Below are positions 58,216 to 64,000 of a stretch of 64,000 nt of DNA, piece after piece. The notes beneath the pieces were generated by a model, which was not told the DNA's origin, did no database searches, and was given only the letters and a program-made list of their open reading frames with translations. The position numbers and the translations under genes are program-made. Location: assembly GCF_000740675.1 (NCBI RefSeq), contig NZ_JPXI01000042.1, positions 434,001 through 498,000 on the forward strand, given 5' to 3'. Every line of letters begins with the position of its first letter. Within the stretch, counting starts at the first letter, position 1. The DNA comes from Massilia sp. BSC265 (lineage in GTDB: Bacteria > Pseudomonadota > Gammaproteobacteria > Burkholderiales > Burkholderiaceae_D).

Positions 58216-58587
58216 TCAGCTGCTCCGCGCGCCGGGCGGCATATCGGCAAGATCGAAATAGACCGGCAGGCCCAGCTCCCGCGCCGTCTGCACGTCCATG
58301 TCGGCGCCGTGCGACGCGCCTGCGATGCGGTAGACGGCATGGCACTGGCGCAGCATGCGCTGGGCGACTTCGTAGAGGAAGGATTGCGGGATCGCTTCCG
58401 GCACCGTGACCCCGGTGGCGTGCGCCAGCGGCAGCGCGGCCCATTCGCCGATCAGCGGGAAGTGCCCCTTGTCGTACACCGCCAGCGCGGCCTGCTCGAG
58501 CGCCTTCAGGTTCCGTTCGATCAGCACCGGGTCGCCGCCTGTGCCGCTGCGGTAGGGGCCGGCGATCAGGATGGTCTTTGCCTGCAT
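58216..58587 (-). CDS. DUF4406 / nucleoside 2-deoxyribosyltransferase-like protein
   Basis: A 123-residue protein with the DUF4406 pattern, related to the nucleoside 2-deoxyribosyltransferase superfamily: KTILIAGPYRSGTGGDPVLIERNLKALEQAALAVYDKGHFPLIGEW, and near the end GASHGADMDVQTARELGLPVYFD. The typical nucleobase-binding and acidic residues of the superfamily are partly present. It is 15 bases downstream of the DeoR-type regulator gene, likely the same operon, suggesting a role in nucleoside or NAD-related salvage. Confidence 0.85.
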   Translation of the reverse strand: MQAKTILIAGPYRSGTGGDPVLIERNLKALEQAALAVYDKGHFPLIGEWAALPLAHATGVTVPEAIPQSFLYEVAQRMLRQCHAVYRIAGASHGADMDVQTARELGLPVYFDLADMPPGARSS

Positions 58588-58602
58588 GGTGTGTTCCTTT
58601 GC

Positions 58603-59358
58603 TTAGTCGTTGACGACGGTGATGCCGGCGCCTTTAAGGGCCGCGCCGAGTTCGTGCGGCGGTTCGCCATCGACGACCAGGCTCGTGGCCATGCCGAGGC
58701 CCCCGATCTTGTAGGCGGACGCCACGCCGAGTTTTTCGCTAGAGGCAAGGACCACCGTCTCCGCGGCATGGGAGGATAGGGCGCGCTTGATATAGGCCTC
58801 TTCGAAGTCGCCGGTGCTGAAGCCGGCGTCGGCGTGCACGCCGGTGACGCCCATGAAGTAGAGGTCGGCCCGCACGTGGCTCAGCGCCTCGAGCGCGGCC
58901 GCGCCGACGGCGACCATCGAGTGCCGGAAAAGGCGCCCGCCGATCAGCACGACCTCGATCTTCTCGTGCTCGGCCAGGGCGACGGCGATGGTCGGGCTAT
59001 GGGTGACCACCGTGAGCGGCATGTCGCGCGGCAGGGAGCGGGCCAGTTCCGCGCAGGTGGTGCCGCCGTCGAGGATAACGATCTGGCCGGGCGCGATCAG
59101 ACGTCTAGCGGCGGCCGCGACCTGCGCTTTCGAACCCATGGCGATCTGCTGGCGCTCCGTCAGGTCGGCTTCCGCAGGCGAGGCCAGCAGGGCGCCGCCG
59201 TGCACGCGCTGCAGCAGGCCCTCGGCCGCCATCTCCCGCAAGTCCCGGCGGATGGTGTCTTCCGAGACCCCGTAGTGGGCGGCGAGCACCTTTGCTTCGA
59301 CCTGGCCACGCTGCCTGAGCATGGACAGGATTTCGTTCTTGCGTTGGCTGGTCAGCAT
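58603..59358 (-). CDS. DeoR/GlpR-family transcriptional repressor
   Basis: A 251-residue DeoR-family regulator: N-terminal winged helix (LTSQRKNEILSMLRQRGQVEAKVLAAHYGVSEDTIRRDLREMAAEGLLQRVHGGALL) and a C-terminal sugar-phosphate sensor domain (IVILDGGTTCAELARSLP, VVLIGGRLFRHSMVAVGAAALEAL, DLYFMGVTGVHADAGFST). The start at 59358 is chosen because an operator lies between it and a possible upstream ATG (59385). It probably represses itself, the DUF4406 gene and the divergent nudK through the TGCACGAAAT pair; the inducer would be a phosphorylated sugar or nucleoside. Confidence 0.92.
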   Translation of the reverse strand: MLTSQRKNEILSMLRQRGQVEAKVLAAHYGVSEDTIRRDLREMAAEGLLQRVHGGALLASPAEADLTERQQIAMGSKAQVAAAARRLIAPGQIVILDGGTTCAELARSLPRDMPLTVVTHSPTIAVALAEHEKIEVVLIGGRLFRHSMVAVGAAALEALSHVRADLYFMGVTGVHADAGFSTGDFEEAYIKRALSSHAAETVVLASSEKLGVASAYKIGGLGMATSLVVDGEPPHELGAALKGAGITVVND

Positions 59359-59360
59359 TC

Positions 59361-59390
59361 TGCACGAAATATCTTGAAGTTGCACGAAAT
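59361..59390. promoter_or_regulatory. Paired operator TGCACGAAAT for the DeoR regulator
   Basis: Two identical 10-mers, TGCACGAAAT at 59361-59370 and 59381-59390, exactly 20 bases apart (two helical turns) in the spacer between the divergent deoR-type and nudK genes. The reverse complement ATTTCGTGCA contains the TTTCG core of DeoR/GlpR-family operators. Almost certainly the autoregulatory site. Confidence 0.75.
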
Positions 59391-59431
59391 TGCATGTTAG
59401 GCTGTGAATATGAGAACGTCAAGGAAAACCC

Positions 59432-60013
59432 ATGTCCAAGCTTGTCCAGATCGTCGATGTTTCCGTCCTTTCTGACCAGTGGTATGTGCTCAAGAAATAC
59501 AGCTTCGATTACCTGCGCAAGGATGGCAGCAGCCAGCGCCAGACGCGCGAGGTCTACGACCGCGGTAATGGCGCCGCGATCCTTCTCTACAACCGCGCGC
59601 GCCGGAGCGTCGTGCTGACCAGGCAGTTCCGGTTGCCGGCTTACCTGAACGGGCTGGCGGACGGGATGCTGATCGAGGCGGCCGCCGGGCTGCTGGACGA
59701 CATGTCGCCGGCCGACCGCATCCGCATCGAGGCCGAGGAAGAGACGGGCTACCGCATCGAGCAGGTAGAGAAGGTGTTCGAGGCTTACATGAGCCCCGGG
59801 TCGGTGACCGAGAAGCTGCACTTTTCTGTGGCGGAATACCAGGACAGCCAGCGCGTTGGCGAGGGAGGCGGGGTGGTGGCGGAAGGGGAGGACATCCAGG
59901 TGCTGGAGCTGCCCTTCGACGAGGCGATGGGCATGATCGGGCGCGGTGAGATCGTCGATGGGAAGACGATCATGCTGCTGCAGCATGCGGCCTTGCGGCT
60001 GTTTGCCGGCTAG
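59432..60013 (+). CDS. nudK: NudK-type Nudix hydrolase
   Basis: A 193-residue Nudix enzyme closely similar to E. coli NudK (GDP-mannose pyrophosphatase): RGNGAAILLYN, VVLTRQFRLPAYLNG, AAAGLLDDMSPADRIRIEAEEETGY, VFEAYMSPGSVTEKLHFSVAEY and EGEDIQVLELPFDEAMGMI. The Nudix box differs from consensus: the first Glu is Ser (LLDDMS), although EAEEETG keeps the metal-binding glutamates. Substrate may be GDP-mannose, ADP-ribose or a similar nucleotide sugar. Divergent from the DeoR regulator and likely under its control. Confidence 0.9.
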   Translation: MSKLVQIVDVSVLSDQWYVLKKYSFDYLRKDGSSQRQTREVYDRGNGAAILLYNRARRSVVLTRQFRLPAYLNGLADGMLIEAAAGLLDDMSPADRIRIEAEEETGYRIEQVEKVFEAYMSPGSVTEKLHFSVAEYQDSQRVGEGGGVVAEGEDIQVLELPFDEAMGMIGRGEIVDGKTIMLLQHAALRLFAG

Positions 60014-60164
60014 GTGGATTCATGCACACTGCATGTGCGTGCATGCGCCGGGTGTTCGCTTGACTATGTCCTTACCTCAACTATTCTGATCCAGCCAGGC
60101 ACAAGCATGGCTGGATCGCCGCACGACGGCGACTCCACATAAGGACTACAACAACGGAGACGGA

Positions 60165-61379
60165 ATGCTATTTCACACTCGCACCTCAGCGGGGCTGTCA
60201 GCCCTCGCCCTCAGCCTGCTCGCAACGAGCGCCAACGGAGCGGTCGTCGCTCTGCCGAAATACAACGTCAGCGTCAACGAGGTGTCGGTATCCGGATTCT
60301 CGTCCGGCGCCCACATGGCGGCGCAGATGCATTTCGCGTATTCGAAGACGGTGAAGAAGGGCGCCGGCATCATCGCCGGCGGGCCTGTCTACTGCTCGCA
60401 GGGCAATGCCGCGATCGCGACCGGGCCCTGCATGGCGGACACAGCATCGCGCAACCTGCCCTACTTGATCTCGGTGGTGAACACCTGGTCGGGCAACGGC
60501 TACATCGACCCAACCGGCAACATGGCGGCGTCAAAAGTCTACCTGCTGTCGGGCACCATCGATTCGACCGTGCGCCAGCCGGTGATGAACGACCTGCGCA
60601 CCATGTACGGCAACTACCTCCCGTCCACGAACATCTTCTACAAGAACAACCTGACGGCCGAGCACTCGATCCCGACGGATTTCTTCGGCAGCGGCTGCGC
60701 CATCAACGGTTCCCCCTACGTCAATAACTGCAACTTCGATACGGCGGGCGAGATGTTGAAGTGGCTCTACGGGCCGCTGAACGCGAAGAACGCCGGCACC
60801 TTGAGCGGCAGCTTCATCAACTTCGACCAGGCCGCGTTCTGGGGCAACCGCAACCCGAACACGCACGGCATGGCGAGCAGCGGCTACGCTTACGTGCCGG
60901 CCGCCTGCGCCGCGGGGCAGGCCTGCCGCCTGCACGTGGCTTTCCACGGCTGCCTGCAGAACGTCGCCAGCGTGGGAACGGCCTTCTACCAGAACGCGGG
61001 CTACAACCGCTGGGCCGATACCAACAAGATCGTCGTGCTGTATCCGCAGGCGATGGCGAAGGCGAACAATCCGGGCGGATGCTGGGACTGGTGGGGGCAC
61101 GACGACGTGAACTTCCTGGCCAAGAGCGGCGGACAGATGGTGGCGATCAAGACGATGATCGACAAGATCGTCAGCGGCAATGCGGCGGCGCCGTTCACGT
61201 GCAGTTCCTGGTATGCCAGCAACTACGCGCATGTGACGGCGGGGCGTGCCTACCGTGGCGCCGACGGACAGGTGTACGCGGTCAATTCCAACCAGTACCT
61301 GGGCTACTACCTGACCACGGCCTATACCGATGTGCGGAGGACCTCGGCGGGGTATTACGCTTACGGTAGCTGTTCGTAG
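60165..61379 (+). CDS. Secreted PHB depolymerase-type esterase
   Basis: A 404-residue exported alpha/beta hydrolase. Signal peptide 1-25 (ALALSLLATSANGA). The nucleophile motif is SGFSSGAHMAAQM (lipase-box GxSxG), the oxyanion region HVAFHGCLQ, and NPGGCWDWWGHDDVNF near the end contains the likely catalytic acid and His. A small Tyr/Trp-rich domain (SSWYASNYAHVTAGRAYRG...QYLGYYL) closes the protein, as in polyhydroxybutyrate depolymerases that use a short C-terminal surface-binding module. Several cysteines suggest disulfides. Probably degrades extracellular poly(3-hydroxybutyrate) or a related polyester. Confidence 0.9.
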   Translation: MLFHTRTSAGLSALALSLLATSANGAVVALPKYNVSVNEVSVSGFSSGAHMAAQMHFAYSKTVKKGAGIIAGGPVYCSQGNAAIATGPCMADTASRNLPYLISVVNTWSGNGYIDPTGNMAASKVYLLSGTIDSTVRQPVMNDLRTMYGNYLPSTNIFYKNNLTAEHSIPTDFFGSGCAINGSPYVNNCNFDTAGEMLKWLYGPLNAKNAGTLSGSFINFDQAAFWGNRNPNTHGMASSGYAYVPAACAAGQACRLHVAFHGCLQNVASVGTAFYQNAGYNRWADTNKIVVLYPQAMAKANNPGGCWDWWGHDDVNFLAKSGGQMVAIKTMIDKIVSGNAAAPFTCSSWYASNYAHVTAGRAYRGADGQVYAVNSNQYLGYYLTTAYTDVRRTSAGYYAYGSCS

Positions 61380-61396
61380 GCACGTAGTCGCCATAG

Positions 61397-61427
61397 AGAG
61401 GCTGGGCATGCCTGGCCTCTTCCTTTC
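61397..61427 (+). terminator. Probable terminator after the depolymerase gene
   Basis: AGAGGC/GCCTCT arms with an inner GGCATGCC palindrome, then TCCTTTCT. Confidence 0.55.
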
Positions 61428-61506
61428 TGTCGCTATTGCGGCACGCCTGCTGGCTTTCAGGTAAATATCTTTCCCTCTATCAATGCCCGTTTGATAGCAT
61501 CTCGGG

Positions 61507-62793
61507 ATGAACGCACTCCCTTCTCACCACATTACCCCTCCACGCATCCGCCGCCGCCAGACCATCGCATTGGTACTGCTGGTCGTCACCGGAGTGATCA
61601 ACTACCTCGATCGCGCCACCCTGGCCGTCGCCAACGAGTACATTCGCGCCGACCTCGGCCTCTCGCTCGGTCAAATGGGTCTGCTGCTGTCGGCCTTTTC
61701 CTGGAGCTATGCGCTGTGCCAGCTCCCGGTTGGCGCCCTGGTCGACAAGATCGGGCCGCGCTGGCTGCTCGGCACAGGTTTAGTGGTGTGGTCGCTGGCG
61801 CAGGCAGCCGGCGGGCTGGTCTCGACCTTCGGCTGGTTCGTGCTTGCACGCGTCGTGCTCGGCATCGGCGAGGCGCCGCAGTTCCCGGCGGCGGCGCGGG
61901 TCGTGAGCAACTGGTTCCCGATCAAGTCACGCGGTACGCCGACAGGGGTCTACAACTCGGCGTCGCCATTGGGGTTCGCGTTGGCGCCACTGTGCCTTAC
62001 TCCCCTGATCGCCGCGACCAGCTGGCACTGGGCCTTTTTCGTCACCGGAGCCCTTGGCATCGTCGCGGCCGTCGTCTGGGTCATGCTGTATCGCGACCCG
62101 GTGCGCGAGCAACTGAGCGAGGCCGAGAAAGCGTATTTGGATGAAGGCCAGAGCAGCGAGGCCGCGCCGAAAACGGATTTCGCAGCATGGCGCGCGCTGT
62201 TCCGCCAGCGCGCCACCTGGGGCATGATGCTTGGCTTCTTCGGCTCGGTCTATCTGAACTGGGTTTTCCTCACCTGGCTCCCGGGTTATCTGCGCACAGA
62301 GCGCCATATGGATGTGGCCATGGTCGGCGTGGCGGCCACGATTCCCTTCCTGTGCGGCTTCGCGGGTGCCTTGACCGCAGGCTGGGCTTCGGACCGGATC
62401 ACCCGCCGTGCCGCATCGGTTGTGGCAGGCCGCCGCACGGCGGTGGTGCTGGCCATGCTGGGCATGGTGGCGTTCACGATTCCGGCGGCGCTGGTGGAGA
62501 GCAATACCGCGGCCATCGCCTGCATCTCGGTCGTCATCTTCCTCGCCAATGCGGCATCGGCCTGTTCGTGGTCGCTCGTCACCGCGGTTGCTCCACGGAG
62601 CCGCGTCGCCTCGCTGGGCGCGATCCAGAATTTTGGCGGGTTTATCGGGAGCGCGCTGGCGCCGATCTTTACCGGCTATATCGCGCAGAGCTGGTCCTTT
62701 GTACCGGCATTGTTGACGGGGGCAGGCATCGCTTTCATCGGTGCAATGTTCTATCAGTTCCTGGTTGTCCGGCCAATTCCCGAGCAGGATTAA
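61507..62793 (+). CDS. MFS transporter (anion:cation symporter type)
   Basis: A 428-residue, 12-helix inner-membrane transporter that resembles the ACS family (hexuronate, glucarate/galactarate or phthalate-like anion uptake): LLVVTGVINYLDRATLAVANEYIRADLGLSLGQMGLLLSAFSWSYALCQLPVGALVDKIGPRW, then GEAPQFPAAARVVSNWFPIKSRGTPTGVYNSA. The second half has GWASDRITRRAASVVAGRR. It probably takes up an organic acid using the proton gradient. No adjacent catabolic genes or regulator were found, so the substrate is unknown. Confidence 0.92.
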   Translation: MNALPSHHITPPRIRRRQTIALVLLVVTGVINYLDRATLAVANEYIRADLGLSLGQMGLLLSAFSWSYALCQLPVGALVDKIGPRWLLGTGLVVWSLAQAAGGLVSTFGWFVLARVVLGIGEAPQFPAAARVVSNWFPIKSRGTPTGVYNSASPLGFALAPLCLTPLIAATSWHWAFFVTGALGIVAAVVWVMLYRDPVREQLSEAEKAYLDEGQSSEAAPKTDFAAWRALFRQRATWGMMLGFFGSVYLNWVFLTWLPGYLRTERHMDVAMVGVAATIPFLCGFAGALTAGWASDRITRRAASVVAGRRTAVVLAMLGMVAFTIPAALVESNTAAIACISVVIFLANAASACSWSLVTAVAPRSRVASLGAIQNFGGFIGSALAPIFTGYIAQSWSFVPALLTGAGIAFIGAMFYQFLVVRPIPEQD

Positions 62794-62858
62794 ACAGGAC
62801 TGAACAGAAAGGGCTCAGCTTAATGTGTCGCATGCCTTGTCCAGGCAGGTAGGGGAAG

Positions 62859-63434
62859 ATGACAAGAGTCCACTTTCAAAAATATGTTGAGCCTCCTTTT
62901 TACCTGCTGTTCGTCCTTGCCCTTTTTTGGATGAGCAGCGAAGTCGATTGGCTCGAGAATACGATCGGCGGCTTGCAGCTGTTCTTATACGTATTTGTAG
63001 GGGGAAACCTGCTTGGTCTGGTTTGTGGGGCTTTATTCGGGTACTACCATCGTGACCTGCTTAGTGGAATGATCGGTCCGGTCTTGAGAACCATGATATT
63101 TGCAGGGACGACGGCGATGACTGTTGGGGCCATGTCGATTGCTGGCGCAAGTTATCTCAATCGAACGCACGTTGAGGAAGCTCGCCAATTGACTGTGACA
63201 ATTACTGATAAGTTCTACGGAAGAAGACAGGCGGCCACGCCGCGTCTGGTAGCCCGGCTTCCCTCGGGTGATGAAGAACACATTGTGGTCGACCGACCGT
63301 TTTGGGACCGTGTCATGAGGGGAGACGAGGTCGCGCTTCAGGTGTGTCGTGGGGTATTGGGGTACGATGTCGTTACCAAGTGGTCTGCAGTCGCTGGCGA
63401 TTCCCGCCGACCGATAGGAAACTTGAGCAATTGA
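62859..63434 (+). CDS. Membrane protein of unknown function
   Basis: A 191-residue protein not recognised. Three hydrophobic helices (about 12-28, 38-62 and 77-98) lead to a soluble C-terminal domain of about 90 residues (EARQLTVTITDKFYGRRQAATPRLVARLPSGDEEHIVVDRPFWDRVMRGDEVALQVCRGVLG) that looks like a small beta-rich domain on the periplasmic or cytoplasmic side. AGGGGAAG immediately precedes the ATG. Base composition is lower in GC than the neighbours, which hints at horizontal origin, as does its position between two conserved genes. It could be a sensor or an immunity-type protein. Confidence 0.7.
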   Translation: MTRVHFQKYVEPPFYLLFVLALFWMSSEVDWLENTIGGLQLFLYVFVGGNLLGLVCGALFGYYHRDLLSGMIGPVLRTMIFAGTTAMTVGAMSIAGASYLNRTHVEEARQLTVTITDKFYGRRQAATPRLVARLPSGDEEHIVVDRPFWDRVMRGDEVALQVCRGVLGYDVVTKWSAVAGDSRRPIGNLSN

Positions 63435-63491
63435 AGCGCCTGAATGCGTTTGAGGGAAAGATCGAATAGCCGCCTGCAGACGGCAGAATAA

Positions 63492-63523
63492 AAAACGGCC
63501 TCGTATAAGTACGAGGCCGTTTT
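63492..63523. terminator. Bidirectional terminator between the membrane gene and gyrB
   Basis: Perfect stem AAAACGGCCTCGTA/TACGAGGCCGTTTT with a short loop, giving T runs on both strands. Serves the plus-strand gene and gyrB on the minus strand. Confidence 0.92.
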
Positions 63524-63542
63524 GGCTTGGAGCGCAGAACGC

Positions 63543-64000
63543 TTAGACGTCGATATTCCCCGCCTGCAGCGCATTGGTCTCGATGAAGTTCCTGCGCGGC
63601 TCCACCTCATCGCCCATCAGCGTGGTGAAGATCTGGTCCGCCGCAATCGCGTCCTCGATTTGCACCTTCAGCAGGCGGCGCACGGTCGGATCCATCGTGG
63701 TTTCCCACAGCTGCTCCGGATTCATCTCGCCCAGACCCTTATAACGCTGCTTGCTCACGCCGCGTTCCGCTTCCTCGCGCAGCCAGATCATGGCTTCGTG
63801 GAAGCCGCGCACCGCGAACTCCTTCATCTTCTCGCCTTCGCCGCGGCGCATGATGGCGCCCTCGCCGATCAGGCCCTGGAAGGTGGCGGCCGCATTGGCC
63901 AGCACGGCATAGTCGTTGCTCTGCACGAAGTCGGCGTCGATCGAGGTGACGTTCACGTTACCGTGGTGCATGCGCTCGATGCGCAGCGCGTGCTTTTCGC
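63543..64000 (-). CDS. gyrB: DNA gyrase subunit B, C-terminal part
   Basis: The last 152 codons of gyrB; the start lies right of the window. Visible is the end of the Toprim region and the tail: KHALRIERMHHGNVNVTSID, GEKMKEFAVRGFHEAMIWLREEAERG, then the highly conserved QRYKGLGEMNPEQLWETTMDP and the closing PRRNFIETNALQAGNIDV. GyrB and GyrA introduce negative supercoils at the cost of ATP. Terminator at 63492. Confidence 0.97.
   Translation of the reverse strand, partial: EKHALRIERMHHGNVNVTSIDADFVQSNDYAVLANAAATFQGLIGEGAIMRRGEGEKMKEFAVRGFHEAMIWLREEAERGVSKQRYKGLGEMNPEQLWETTMDPTVRRLLKVQIEDAIAADQIFTTLMGDEVEPRRNFIETNALQAGNIDV

Noticed and set aside
1..64000. CRISPR arrays, tRNA or rRNA genes
   Set aside because: No regularly spaced direct repeats of CRISPR type and no cloverleaf or rRNA-like sequence were noticed while reading; a covariance-model scan would be needed to exclude small RNAs.

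Overview
The window is high-G+C, gene-dense bacterial DNA. Its gene set (GTP-dependent PEP carboxykinase, an 87-residue IF-1, MSHA minor pilins, a PHB depolymerase-type esterase, RdgC, a CTGT-N8-ACAG SOS box) and the protein sequences themselves fit a betaproteobacterium of the Oxalobacteraceae, most likely Massilia or a close relative. No rRNA, tRNA, CRISPR array or prophage was seen.

Layout. 1-3.2 kb: two tandem, nearly identical secreted S8 proteases (the first cut by the window edge). 3.2-5.4 kb: DNA-damage genes dinB (with a textbook LexA box) and rdgC. 5.4-9.6 kb: a palindromic dispersed repeat, catalase, a half-length asparaginase, an unknown protein and a D-2-hydroxyacid dehydrogenase. 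9.9-11.9 kb: pckG with its terminator. 11.9-16.1 kb: a Trypco1-type small protein, a membrane-anchored CHAT (caspase-like) protein translationally coupled to a secreted cysteine-rich protein, then a YSC84/SYLF lipid-binding protein. This is the best candidate for an undescribed system. 16.2-20 kb: divergent uvrA and ssb. 20.2-27.1 kb: a seven-gene operon, universal stress protein plus mrpA(B)CDEFG cation/proton antiporter. 27.1-31 kb: a decayed ABC-transporter start, a Gfo/Idh oxidoreductase, ohr and an MFS exporter. 31.2-38.3 kb: two facing gene sets for surface-glycan work (DUF4254-GT2-GT9, and carbamoyltransferase / dimethylformamidase-like / GT9). 38.4-45.4 kb: housekeeping singles (nudC, folE, PAP2 phosphatase, rtcB, HAD, SDR) and a solo IS5-type transposase fragment. 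45.5-50.8 kb: the minor-pilin tail of an MSHA pilus locus (mshQ-C-D-O-P). 51-53 kb: leuA, preceded by a short reading frame with a Leu-Leu-Leu-Lys-Leu run that looks like an attenuation leader. 53.1-56.4 kb: class D beta-lactamase, infA and a NERD-like/UvrD-like helicase. 56.4-60 kb: an NHL-type lipoprotein, a small exported protein, and a DeoR regulator / DUF4406 / NudK group around a clear paired operator. 60-64 kb: secreted PHB depolymerase-type esterase, MFS transporter, membrane protein and the 3' end of gyrB.

Genes cooperate mainly as overlapping operons (mrp, msh, glycan genes, CHAT pair), shown by ATGA start-stop overlaps. Several starts were moved inward from the longest possible frame because a signal peptide, ribosome-binding site or operator fixes them. 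All functional names rest on recognition of motifs by eye; no database search was run.
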